Below, in pieces: positions 30,895-42,694 of a stretch of 64,000 nucleotides of DNA. Numbering within the stretch: the first letter of the stretch is position 1; each line of letters opens with the position of its first letter. The position numbers and the translations under genes were made by a program. The DNA comes from Primulina eburnea (lineage: Eukaryota > Streptophyta > Magnoliopsida > Lamiales > Gesneriaceae), in contig NC_133101.1 in assembly GCF_022965805.1 (NCBI RefSeq), positions 248,001 through 312,000 of the forward strand, read 5' to 3'. Under the pieces are notes generated by a model. That model did not search any database and was not told the DNA's origin. It was given only the letters and a program-made list of their open reading frames with translations.

Positions 30895-32731
30895 ATGAAG
30901 CTAACAGCAATGTTCTTCACATCCATCTTCCTGGCCGTTGCTTCTGCAGGTAAATCAAACGAACTTCATTCATCTTGTCTAAAATATTCTCACCCACCAA
31001 GTAACACATCAGATTCGAACTTTTTCTTGTATATTTCAGATATTTTGCAGAATCCGGATTTCGAGCTGCCACCTTCCAACTGGAAGGAAACCCCCACTTC
31101 CCCATTATTTCCATTAGACGCAAACAGTACCATCCCTGGATGGACATTCGAAGGTGCAGTTGAATACGCTACGGTTGGAGAAGATCTATCTTTTCCCCGG
31201 AAGGGCCATGCTATATTGTTGGGTCAGGATGGCAAAATCAACCAAACTTTTACTGCAAAAGGTGATACAGTACAGTTCCTGATGACATTCACGCTGGCTA
31301 TTGTTGGCCAGAACTGCAATTCAAATGCCAGCCTCGTGGTTTCAGCTCCTGACAGCTCCGCACAATTTTCTTTTTCTGGGAAATACGGGAAAAAATTATG
31401 GGAAGTTTATTGTCACCAGATAGGGAGCTGGGGAGATGGAGATTCCATAAATTTAGTGCTCCAAAGTCAAGCTATTGATGCAGATATCAATTCTACATGT
31501 TGGCCGGTAGTTGATAATCTCTTACTCAGCACCATTGGAACACTAAATCAAGATAAAGGTACTCCTTTTCTTATCTTTAGATCTCGTTCGTTTTCTTTGG
31601 TCTTGGATCCGTTACTTAGAGGACCGCAAAGGCCGTTGGCTGGTACAGCCTGAACCTAGGCCAGCGTTGCAACTTGGATGAAAGCTGTCTATTATTTTTT
31701 ACTTTGCCAAAATGCGTCGTGGGAAGACTTAATGTCGGGGCCCGAAAAATGTTGTGGTTTTGTTGGTCAGAAAATTGGGTTTGACTTGCTTCTAGTTAAA
31801 GTAATTTCAAAAGGCCACTGTTAATGTTCAATCCACGTATCTTTCGTGGAAATTGAAAAAATATATTACACCAAGATCAAATCATTCGAGTGTGGATTTT
31901 AAGGGGCGGTTTCACAAAATTTAGTTTTTTGAATCTAATCATAACTTTCTTCATGATATTTTTGATACAGAGGAACAGTAGCAAACTAGTAATGTAGATG
32001 CACATCGAGTAAAAACAATGAAACATGCGTATGCTTATGCGTACACTTGCAATTTTTCATATTTCTCACTTCTCACAAAAGCTTTTCATGTCGCCTTTCA
32101 CACTTGATTTGTTAGTTCAATCTAATTATTATCCAAAACAGTTAATCTTCTGCCCAACGGTGGTTTTGAATTTGGGCCATCTTTCCTGGAATTCACCAAT
32201 GATGGAGTTCTCCTAGATTCAGAACCAAGCCTGATTGAATCTGCTCTACAGCAATGGACAGTAATGGGAACCGTGAAGTACATAGACTCTAACAGCTACT
32301 TCGTCCCAGAAGGCAAGTCTGCCGTTGAGTTGGTCTCAGGAGTCTCTGCTGGTGTACAAACAGCAAAAGAACTTTCAAAAGAGTCAAGTTAAGACTTGGA
32401 ATTCATGCTTGGAGATGCAAATGACTCATGCACTGGAGATTTTACAGTTGGAGTCTTAGCAGGATCTACAGTCCAGAATTTCACAATCCAAAGTGATGGA
32501 ACTGGATCGGCCAAGAAATTCTCGTTGGCATTCAGGGTATCCGGGCCAAGTCCAACAATCATAAGCTTTCAAAGCTATACTACTAAACAAAGAGAAGATG
32601 GTGTGTTTTGTGGCCCTGTCATTGATGCTGTCATTTTACGCAGTTCACGCGGACACATATCACGTCTGAATGGTGCTTCTGTGATTGCCTTGCTACTTGT
32701 AGCTCTTCTGAAAATGAGGGAGCTACTATGA
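30895..32731 (+). pseudogene. DUF642 cell-wall protein gene with in-frame stop codon
   Basis: Plant DUF642 proteins are secreted to the wall and act with pectin-modifying enzymes. Exons 30895-30949, 31040-31558 and 32142-32731 join exactly (GT-AG). Exon 1 is a signal peptide (MKLTAMFFTSIFLAVASA). Exon 2 opens DILQNPDFELPPSNW, with IPGWTFEGAVEYATVG and the Cys-containing SINLVLQSQAIDADINSTCW. Exon 3 has LLPNGGFEFGP, then a TAA at 32390-32392 where the family has Tyr (SSY-DLEF). Beyond it the frame stays intact (LGDANDSCTGDFTVGVLAGS, VFCGPVIDAVIL) to a hydrophobic GPI-like tail and TAG/TGA stop at 32729-32731. Truncated product 274 residues; without the stop 387. Sequencing error is possible. 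Confidence 0.85.
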
Positions 32732-33506
32732 GATTTTTTTCATTTTTTTAAAAAAATTGGCTACTAAGAGATTTCTTTTTTTGAAGAAATACTATGAAAT
32801 TTGAATGACGTTTGAATGGGCAAATACCTTTTTCCACATTTTCCATTGGCAGGACAAGTAAATCTATAGTGTCCGATGTACACAAACAGATGACTGATGC
32901 AACTTTATTTTAATTAACCAGTCTAAAGCCTATGTACTTGCTAAGTAATAGGCAGCCCTAGGCTCACAAATATATTTCGTTAATATTAAGAAAGGCGTTT
33001 CACATGTAAATCAAATTTACACCAGAGTACATCGGTTTTATTGATTACAAACAATTATTGCTCCTCTAATGTTGATCAACAAAGGCCGTCGCCTGTACAC
33101 TTCCACATTCACCTTACTTGTTCTTTTGGATTCTAACACTTCTTTCAAGTAAATTAGTCGTACATACACATTAAAATATGGAAGTCATGATACTAGTTAA
33201 AACAGAGGATCATGCGAGAGCATCTGTTGATAATCTGTAAAGCTCAATGTGAGGTAAGACGTGGTGATAGCGGGCTATACATGCTTCGTTTTCAGTTTTC
33301 GTAGTCGATAATAAATACGCCCACTGGGATTAGGTGATTAACACTTGACAGATGCATGTTGTATTATTAAATGATGGATTTTTAAAACTTGGTTTGAAAT
33401 TAATATGTTATATTAGTAGAAATAATAAAGTTCGCTAGAATAGTGATAATTTCACAAATAGGTACTCAAGACTTCCAAATTCAAAATTCTTGAAGAAGAT
33501 GTAATG
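32732..33506. other. Spacer after DUF642
   Basis: 3' flank and AT-rich DNA with nothing recognised; ends in the target duplication of the hAT element. Confidence 0.4.
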
Positions 33507-34883
33507 CATGGTTCGTCGGAACGGTCGTTATGCGGCCGGAACGAGCGGAACGGAACGGAGACGGTGGCCACCGTTCCAAAGTTCCAGGCCAAATCGTTTG
33601 TTGTTTTGTGGCGGCGTTCTGCGACGTTTTATCGGCCGCATAAAAAGGTGTAGCGGAACGGTTTTAGTATGTAGCGACGGTTTTATGTATGAACCGTCGC
33701 TACGAGCGACGGTTTATATGTAGCGACGGTTTTATTTACCCGTCGTCGATTTACATCGGCAACGGTTTTAAGACAACCGTCGCTAATATTGCGACGGTTT
33801 TATTAAAACCGTCGCTACTATACAGACGGTTTGAATTTTAAAAAAAATAAAGATTTCACGGATTCAAGAATCCACAAGTCAACTATTTCTATTGAGAAAT
33901 TTTCATTACAAAGTGTGAAAAAAACTAAGTTAATTATAAATTTTTTTTATTTTAATTGATGTTAAATAATTTGTAACATCACTTTATATAAGATTTGATT
34001 GTTATTATTAGTCAATCACTCTAAATTGATTCAAATTTGTGCGAATTTATATATATCCAATCGAAAATATTTTAATGTTTTAATTAAGTAAATACAAATA
34101 ACTTTTAATATTTTATTTAATTTTTGATATGATTGGAAATATTTTAAATATAATGACGATATAAATTGTGTTCAATAAATTGTTAATAAAATTTTAAAAA
34201 TATTTAAATTTCTTATTTACATCAAATATTCTATTTAAATGATATTTCTTATGGTAATGGTTATTGTTTATGGTTATGTTTATTGAAATGGTAATAGAAT
34301 GGTTATGTTATTGGTATTATATTTCATAGTTGTTGATGATTATGGAAATGAACGTGTAGAGTAGAAAGTGGATCTTGAGCCAAATAGGAAATGGAAGTGC
34401 AGAAACTGTATGAAAAATGTGGCAGTAGTTATGGTTTTTAGTTATGATAGATCATTTGATTTTTCAACATCTGGTACACATGGAATTAGACATCGTGGAT
34501 TTGATTATGGGTCGTCTCAATATATTGTTGATAGATACAATGAATCTTCATCATCTATATGGCGGGGTGTTAGACGTCATGGTCCCGAGTATAGATCTTC
34601 AAGTACAGCTGATAGTTCTACTGTGTATCATGGATTCGGATACTATAATCGTCGTGACGAAAAACTATAATTGTGTTATTATTGTAAAATAGTTTTGTAT
34701 TGATATATTAATTTGTAATAACTTCATATATTTTATTTTTTAGTATGATAGTAATTTATATTTTAATGTTTTTATCAATTTTTTGAATTTATTAATTTTT
34801 TTATACAATCATTCCGCAATATAACATTGGAACTGGAACGGTAGTTGCCGTTCCAAGTACCGCAACCGTTCCGACAAACCATG
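33507..34883. mobile_element. hAT-type element with 8-bp target duplication
   Basis: Exact duplication atgtaatg at 33499-33506 and 34884-34891. Terminal inverted repeats catggttcgtcggaacggt and, from the right, catggtttgtcggaacggt. 1,377 bp. A + strand frame at 34368-34670 (with KWKCRNCMKN and many Ser/Tyr) may be a transposase relic but is not identifiable. The left subterminal part (33654-33830) is filled with gcgacggtttta / taaaaccgtcgc palindromes typical of CACTA subterminal repeats, possibly a nested fragment. Confidence 0.75.
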
Positions 34884-35248
34884 ATGTAATGGGTATTAAT
34901 GACACTGTGTGAACAAGTTGCCAATAACTGGTGATAACTTATCTATTACGACTCTTTGAGCTGCACGGGCAAATACCCACTGAAACTGTGATAACTTGAA
35001 ATACAAATACATCAGCCACAAATGAAGTGAGCAACCACAATTCATGAACTTTCATTCTTATATATCTTGTTATGTTCAAGTATCTGCAGAAAAAAAAAAG
35101 AAGAAGAAACCATGGGAATGAATTTGCTGAGACAGCATCACAAGGTCTAAACAGAATGAATCTCAATTTCCATCAAATAATATAACTTTAAAAAACATAC
35201 CTGTACAAAACTCAAGATTTTTACTCCCTTCCACCTGACAACAAGATG

Positions 35249-37206
35249 CTAAACAACAGAGTTCACCCACTTCAAACGTTGAAGAAGTAATTTATACTCT
35301 TGACTCCTAGACCATTCATCGATTTCCCGAGCACGCAGAACGGGAAGCGGATGGGAAAGTTGCCGTGTTTGAGCATTCCTGTACAATGTTGAACTGAATA
35401 ATTTATATTTACAGCCATACACAGACACAAAATTCACGCGAAAGTAACTTGTGTGACCTTATATACCACCCAACCGGGCTGGAAGAAGCCTTTTCGTAAG
35501 AACGAGCCTGCTCCAGAAAAGCATCCACGTTTAATTGATCTGCCAGGGAGGGGGAGCCACCGGCTAATTTCATCAGCACAGAGATGACCACCTCTTGTGG
35601 GGGACATTGGAAGAAAATGATGGTGAAAAATAAGTTTATCAAATTACAAATATAAATTATCAGTCATAATAATACATCTACCTACCTTTGGGTCTCGAGC
35701 AACAAGAAGGGCTGCACGATCACAAGTGAGCTCTGCTGCCCGAAGCCAGCGGAAAAGCTGTTCTTCAAGTCTCTGAGCAATCAGATTGCCAAGGCCTGTA
35801 AACAAAACAATGGAGCTTGTCAAATGGAAAGAATGATTTGGTTTCCAGATTGGCAACCTTAACATGGTATACTGAAAATCAAATATACTCTGTACAGACA
35901 GAGCTCCATCATATGGAAAATCTAACTTTTAATCTGGTGACCCAATGAAAAACCACTTAATCAAGACACTACATAAGACCTTTAAAATCTGAATTCGAAT
36001 CAAGTTGAAAGCTGAAAAAGCAAATTCTTACCGGGTAGAGTATATGCTCCAAGAGTAAGAATATTAGCAAATGTTAACCACACACCATGGTCACACTTCA
36101 GATGGCCTAACTCATGAGCCAACACAGCCTATACATGAAAAAAACAATAATAAATAAGTAGAATACTTTTATTTCTCCACAACCATAAATCTACACAACG
36201 TAACTCAAAATCACGACATTTCAAAATTACAAGAAAACTTATATAATAAGATAAGTATATATTAAACGACACATTGCATATTTGAGAAAACAATGACCTG
36301 CAACTCCTTCCTATTCAGAAGCTCCACTAAGCTCGTGTGAATAACAACAAATGGTTTTTTCCCGCTAATAGCTAGAGTGTAAGCGTTGGGTACAGGACTT
36401 TGTCGCACATATAAATCAGGTGACTCAATGTTGAGTATACTGGAGGCTTCCACCATCAACTGATGAAGTTCAGGGAGCTGCTTAAAACAAGTAAAACCCA
36501 ATTAAGTCGGTAAATGAAGGTAAAAAAGTTTAAAAGGAATCCATATGAACAACGATAGCAATCAATATTCTAATTTTCAGAATTCAAACATGTCCATAAC
36601 TGGCCTATGTGTATGAGAACTGGTATTTACTAAATCTGATAACCTGATTTTCAGATACAAGAACAGATGTCCCTATATTCTCAAGAAGCATGACTTGTTC
36701 CGCAACAGTTCCTGGAATTAAAAGTATAAATAATGGGAAACAAACTGTCATTCTGCGATTTAGAAATAGCTAATAAACTGTAGAACAAAGAATAACAAAC
36801 CGAAAGGAATTACTTTACCCAACAAAGCTTTTCCAATTTCGTTTAACCCTGGAATCGCTCTCAAAATCAACGTATTCTGAATAAAAAAATCCACATACAA
36901 AACACAGTCAGCAGAAGAAATCTAAAAATACGAACTGAAACTTCTCAAAAGAAAGTGACGACCAAAATCCTCAATTACTTGTCTATCAAGAGGATGCCTG
37001 AACTCATCCGCATCAAGATCGCGAATGCCAACCAACGAAGCAGCTCGGCAAAAAATATCGTTTCCTCTACGCGTAATTTTCCTCAAACATTTAAACTGAA
37101 AACTACCAGAAATCTTGATTGTGTGCTTGTTCGTAGCATGAGAACAGAAGCTAATAGGGGACAATTTCTCGCCGGAGTAAAGCGCCGGAATGGGAATTGC
37201 GGCCAT
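35249..37206 (-). CDS. M48-family zinc metallopeptidase, plastid type (8 exons)
   Basis: Exons: 37206-36979, 36876-36819, 36711-36644, 36480-36298, 36128-36032, 35795-35686, 35591-35458, 35378-35249; phases fit and give 335 residues. The zinc site HELGH is at residues 184-188 (36102-36116) and the third ligand in ELTCD (Glu233). The N-terminus (MAAIPIPALYSGEKLSPISF, then a Ser/Lys/Arg-rich stretch) looks like a plastid transit peptide. Order and length agree with the Arabidopsis At3g27110 type of Oma1/HtpX-like M48 proteins, which have few or no membrane spans. The C-terminus NVDAFLEQARSYEKASSSP and HPLPVLRAREIDEWSRSQEY is typical. Intron 6 ends caagag|GTGG, one of two possible AG sites; this one keeps the family reading DPKVVISVL. 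Confidence 0.92.
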
Positions 37207-37655
37207 AGATGGAGCTGAAGAGGATAAATTAGAGGCGTAAGTTAGCGTCTGAGCTCAAGCTTCTGGTCGTTTTGTGTTGTTGGATTGTGTCCACAGCCCT
37301 TCACTCTTGATGGTGATCATTTACGGCCATTTCCTTTTCTGTTGACTCATGAAGCCGGTAGTATCTCGAAGGGCATTTTAGTCATTTAAACCATAAAATT
37401 CTTGAAAAACGGTTTTTAATAATTATTTATTTCGTATTTGGATGGGAAATTAAAAATTGAATATGAGAGTAGCACAAGACCACAAAGTTAGAAAACACGG
37501 GTAATCCCATTTCCATTCAAACAATACATGATAATCGACGCCTTCTGATAATCCCCAACTCTATTCTTGAAGAAATTTGTCTTCTCCTAAAGGCTAATTA
37601 TAGTCGAACAGATTCTGCATGGTAAATCTTTCTGTATCCCCGAGCATTCAGCAAT
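37207..37655. other. M48 promoter-side spacer
   Basis: 5' flank of the M48 gene; no other feature seen. Confidence 0.4.
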
Positions 37656-37916
37656 CTATTTGACACAAACTCTATGTATTGGCTCATTAATTAGATCCCT
37701 TTCACACCTACCAATGTGCAAGGAAAGGCGTCGCAGACGAATTCCCTCTCGATATTCACCGCATTTGCGATTATCCCTTTCACTCTCTCCTTGCTCATCT
37801 TCATCTTCAACAAGCTGTATAGCAAACAGGCGAAGTTGCAGTGCAACCTTTAGTCTCTCGAGATTAGCTTGTTTGAGAGAGGCAGTTCCGACATTAGCCC
37901 ACACTTTTTGAGCCAT
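37656..37916 (-). CDS. Uncertain ORF, MAQK start, unknown family
   Basis: 86 codons, [20 protein letters not shown], then [20 protein letters not shown] and an Arg-rich end. Codon pattern and moderate GC look coding-like, but I recognise no family and see no partner exon. The opposite strand is open over the same span, so orientation is not settled. It starts head-to-head, 3 bp from the next ORF. Confidence 0.3.
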   Translation of the reverse strand: MAQKVWANVGTASLKQANLERLKVALQLRLFAIQLVEDEDEQGESERDNRKCGEYREGIRLRRLSLHIGRCERDLINEPIHRVCVK

Positions 37917-37919
37917 AAT

Positions 37920-38255
37920 ATGGCGCAGAAGCTTCTAGAAAAGATTATACCTTCGACACAAGCAAAGGTCATTATTCACTCAACGAATGATTCTGACCCG
38001 TCATCCAGTGGAGGGCACACTTGGACTTCGTTTCGATGCAGGGGACGGTTTCGATTGCGCAGAAGAACAGGTTCTTCTCGAAAAATCTTTTATTTAAATT
38101 TCGATCAGAAGGTTGTACATCTCGGCGTGGATGTTCTTGAAGGCGAATTGGAAGCCGTAAAAGGCTCGAGCCTCCGAGATCTAGACCTCCTTCGTGAATT
38201 TGTCAGAGTATGTGTCCACTGTCCACAATTTAACTTATGGCTTAGATTTTATTGA
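37920..38255 (+). CDS. Uncertain ORF, MAQK start, unknown family
   Basis: Starts ATG 37920 ([20 protein letters not shown]) and stays open to 38255. The latter part ([20 protein letters not shown], then [13 protein letters not shown]) looks like genuine protein with a possible GT donor after VRV (38210). Family unknown; may be a first exon or a gene relic. Confidence 0.3.
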   Translation: MAQKLLEKIIPSTQAKVIIHSTNDSDPSSSGGHTWTSFRCRGRFRLRRRTGSSRKIFYLNFDQKVVHLGVDVLEGELEAVKGSSLRDLDLLREFVRVCVHCPQFNLWLRFY

Positions 38256-40138
38256 CTCTTATGTAAATAATATTTATTTTAATAATATTTTACAGAGTTT
38301 TATCCAATTATAATATTTATTTTATATGTATACTTATGCAAGCTACGTCATTGAAGTTTTATAATATACTTTGGTTCCATAATGTCAATTTCTCAAGGTT
38401 GATCATGAAATTCATCACATGTTTACTGTATTTTAAATTTGTTCATACTCAATTCGGTTGTCTAAAACAAGGATAAAGGTCGCTCGAGATTAGCAACTAT
38501 GATATAAACATCATGTTTCATTGGTAAAAGCATAAATATTTCCATTCATACAGATGATTGATAATGAGATATATCATGGAATAACCCTCCTCTGAATTTC
38601 CTAGTTGCTATCATTTATCGAATGAATTAGTACTTGGTTATGGCCGTAAAACATTAGTTATTAGAATCGGGACAATGTGGAAGTGCTATGTACTAAAATT
38701 GCACTTTGACTCGTTTAACGACTCCAGAAGAATTATCAGGTGTTAATATTGGGTATAGTCCCGACATACGTAAGAGTCGATGCTTTCTAGTCGTAGATTC
38801 ATCGATCACTTGCGAGTGTGGATATCATATATGATCTGATGAGTTAATAGTATGAGAAATCTCTGGCCAGAGTTATATATGTGCTTCAGAAAAGGTGGTT
38901 ATCTAGTTACACGTCTGATGCCACTATTACTCAAAGATTATCGCATTGTTATTAAATTCATTTGCAACTCTCGATAAATCAATGCTGGCAAATTCGATCG
39001 AGATATATGAAAGAAGATATCGTATTGTACGTTACTGGTTCTTGCATGCACTATCAATGATATCTAGGAGATCACGAGGCGATAATACTAGACGTTCTTA
39101 ATATTTCAAATTCTATGAAGTTTTTTTCTTTCCTATAGCTGATAAAATCGTTGTTAAAGAGATTTGTCGTTCTTGACTCTGCTTCATGATCTGATTGGTC
39201 AATCAGACTTGAGTTCTGACATTCTTTTGATCAATGGATCGATACATAGAAGGGGAGGCTAACTAGGATAAACTCGTATAAGAAACAAATGTTATTTCTA
39301 ATAACGTGAGTTTTGAACTCACGACTAGCTACATCCATGAACCATTGAAGGTCGAACAATTATTGGATTTTGTGTTCCCGTTGAGATAGTCAAATTCAAG
39401 GATTTGGATTTGATGACCTAGTTTGATGGAGATCAAACCTAAAGCTTATAAATGAGTTTATAAGTGAATTTCATATTTAGAAGTATGGAAGTTAGCTTGA
39501 CTGTTAATTTTGTAAAAAGAATACAACTTACTGATTTAGTGAAGGGGTTCACAAAATAAGAAACTATAAAGAATGAGTAAATGAAAAATTTTGATATTTG
39601 AAATTTTCACTCTGCTTCATAATAACGAGATTTGTATTCTCGTCACATTGACGATGTTGGATCTTTGATTATGATTATGATGCAATCATTGTTAGTTAAT
39701 AAATGGATTATTAAACTTATATTTACTATTCTGGTAATTAAATAATTAATTATCCTACTAGGTCAAATAATATAGGAAAGTTCTATATGATTTTACAAAC
39801 TATTGATTAGATAAAGGTTATACAATCTTATCATGTTTATTCAAGTTTGATTTGACAAGGGTTATGTAATCCTATAGCAAGTCAAACGATAATATATTAG
39901 TGCAGTAATTTAATATGAGATAATATGTATCAATAATAACGTATCATTACAAAGATATCTTGTCAAGTGATACAGTGACTGTTCAGGACTCTGAAATGAA
40001 TATTGTATGCTAAATTAGTGGCTCCCACCAACATTTGACGTAACACTTTTTCCTACGTACTCAAGTAGGATCCGTACAATCGATAATTTACGAGCCAAAG
40101 TGAACTCATATTTTCGGACCAAAATCATGTCGTGCAAT
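38256..40138. other. Repetitive-looking spacer without identifiable coding
   Basis: Stops in all frames. The texture of 38700-39600 (gatcacgaggcgataatac, gttcttgcatgcactatcaat) resembles the non-coding part of decayed LTR elements, but I could not define LTRs. Confidence 0.35.
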
Positions 40139-40684
40139 TAGGGATGGAAACTTTCCCCACGGGTTTGGGGCCCCGCAAAGAAAAACCGAAATGGGGATGG
40201 GAATCCCCGATTTTTTCGGGTTCGGGTTCGAGGATTTTTTTAAATCCCCGATGTAATTCGGGATGAGTATGAAATTACTATCCACATCCTCGAAATCCCC
40301 GAACCCGCCCCGAAAATAATATCAATAATAAAATAATCGTATTATTAATATTAATAATATAATAATCATATTATTTTTTAAAATATTAATCATCTTATTA
40401 TTATTATTATTATAATATTGATATTGATATTAATATTAATATTGTCTCTAATAATAATAGATAATAATAATTTTTGGTTTGAGAACATCTTCGAATTCGT
40501 CGTCGTCTTGTCATATTAATATTTTTGAAACGGAGATGAGAAGTTGATCCCCGGAATTTCGGGTTTGGGGATTCCCCGAACCCGAAAAAGCGAGGATCGG
40601 GACGGGTATGCGGGTGAGGATGTAATTCGGGGATGGGGATGGTAATGGCAAATCCGCCTCCGTCCCGGCCCATTGCCATCCCTA
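40139..40684. mobile_element. Non-autonomous hAT element (546 bp)
   Basis: Exact 8-bp duplication cgtgcaat at 40131-40138 and 40685-40692. Ends tagggatgg and ccatcccta, the usual TAGGGATG hAT terminus. Subterminal GC-rich blocks of ggggattcccc type flank an AT-rich centre of TAT/AAT repeats. No transposase. Confidence 0.88.
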
Positions 40685-41763
40685 CGTGCAATGGACTAGA
40701 AATTTGGTACGTAAACCAATGCTCAGGCTCCCGTCATTCAACATGCATTCAGTCAATAGCCGATCAGAAAATAGATATGAAACAATAACATGACAGAAAA
40801 TCAAATACGTTGAGTTATTTTTATATGTGAAATGCACAATATGATACAACATATATGAATAAACAAAAATTTGTGAAACTTTACAATAAATTTGAGGCAA
40901 AAAAGCAAAAGATTCAAATCTCGCGAGAGAAACCTCACTTTAATGACTTACAATTCTTTCAACCCAAGCCAAGATGATTTCGTATAAATCTTATTGGGGT
41001 AATTTTACACTGGTTAGAACCAAAAATAGTTGTTGGAATCTTTTAAAAATCATTTTCGTACAAAAGTTTTCCTGATAGTTTTCTTTAAAACTTTAAAAAT
41101 TCATAACAAATAAAACATAAATCCAAAAATCACCAAACTTTCCAAAAAGGCTTAAAATAGTGCATAAATGATCAGAAGTCAAAAGAGTGGCCATCAGAGT
41201 GGCGTGTGAGGTATCAGAGCGGTGAATGTAGCTCACGTGCCACCATATCAGCGTGTGGACGAATTCTGACTACCGCTCATTGCCGGAAATTTTTCTAAGA
41301 ACTTGTCTCGACTAGACCTACAATTTTCGTTCAGAACTTGTTTTTAAATTTCGAGACAGTGCCCAGATTTTGAAAAACCAAGATGATGATCAAGTTTATA
41401 TCAACCCTGGAATCATCGGCACACATGTAAAAGTAGAAAACATTTTGAACAACTTTAATGTTGTGACCAAAGTAAGATTTGCCAAAGAAATATAAGAAAC
41501 ACAAGATAGAAGTAGTCACCTCAAAACAGATTTTTCTAGAAATATTTCAGAAATTGTTTTTCACGAACACGAAAATCTGAGAAGCTTTGGATTGAGATCT
41601 TGTTACACCTCCAATACAATATGATTTTTAGGTCTGAGAAGAGTGTTGTAAAAATTTGAGATTTTTAAGAAAGTTTGGTATTTTTCCTTGAAATTTCTTT
41701 ATTTTATCGCTCCTGATTCCACTTTTTATGATTCACAATAATCTACTCTTGATAAAAGTTTTT
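40685..41763. other. AT-rich spacer
   Basis: No coding, RNA gene or repeat structure seen. The last 9 bp are the target duplication of the MULE-type MITE. Confidence 0.4.
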
Positions 41764-42485
41764 GGGTAATGCTATGTGTACATAATGGGTTACATAGAGG
41801 CTTACATGTAATTATTAATTAATTATTAAATTACAATTAAACCCTCATCCTAAATTGATAGACTACACATTCCATTCATTATTTCTTCTCCCATCAATAA
41901 TATTAAATTGTTTTTTTAAATGCAAGTCCTGAGATTTATCATACAATTTTTTTAAAAAAAATATATTTTGATAAATATTATATTTTTCAATATTTAATAA
42001 ATCATATAAAAAATTAATAGTAATGATTTTTAAAATTAAAAAAATTAATGATTGTAACTACAATAATAAATTATTATATTGTCAAAATTAGAATTAGACA
42101 AACGAAACAATCTACAATCTCTTTTACGAATCTACATCTAAAACAAACGAAACAACAAATTGGAAGAAAAAAACTAACCTTAATTTACAGTAATAAAGAT
42201 GTAAAACAAAGAGAATAGATGGTCGTCTCGATAAGCAATAGAATATTTCTATGATCTCGATTTTTTCTTCGTCTTTACCGCATATGGATTTGGAAGCGAG
42301 GGTTGGGAGAGGAGAAGAAAGATACGGTCAATCGATTTGGAGTGAGGGCTGAGATAGGAAAAGAAATAATTAATAGAATAGGTAGTCTATCAATTTAGGG
42401 TGAGGGTTTTATTTGTAATTTAATAATTAATTAATAATTACATGTAAGCCTCTATGTAACCCATTATGTACACATAGCATTTTCC
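41764..42485. mobile_element. MULE-type MITE with long terminal inverted repeats
   Basis: A 9-bp duplication aaagttttt at 41755-41763 and 42486-42494 and inverted repeats of about 110 bp starting gggtaatgctatgtgtac, with ttacatagaggcttacatg and aattgatagactac further in. The 9-bp duplication and long repeats fit Mutator-like elements. The centre is AT-rich, with one purine-rich tract near 42290-42360. No coding. Confidence 0.85.
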
Positions 42486-42694
42486 AAAGTTTTTTGTCTC
42501 ATTTTAAAAAAATCGAAATCTTTATTTATTGGTAATTATCTGTGGGCAGTAATCCGCTGCGACGAGCGAATTAATTCATGTACACCTGAGAATATAAGAA
42601 ACTTGGACACTAGTGTACTATTACCTGTTAACTCTCGTTGGGGATAAGAAAGGTAACGAGCCACAAACCCACAAAATTGGTCATTGCCGCAGTA

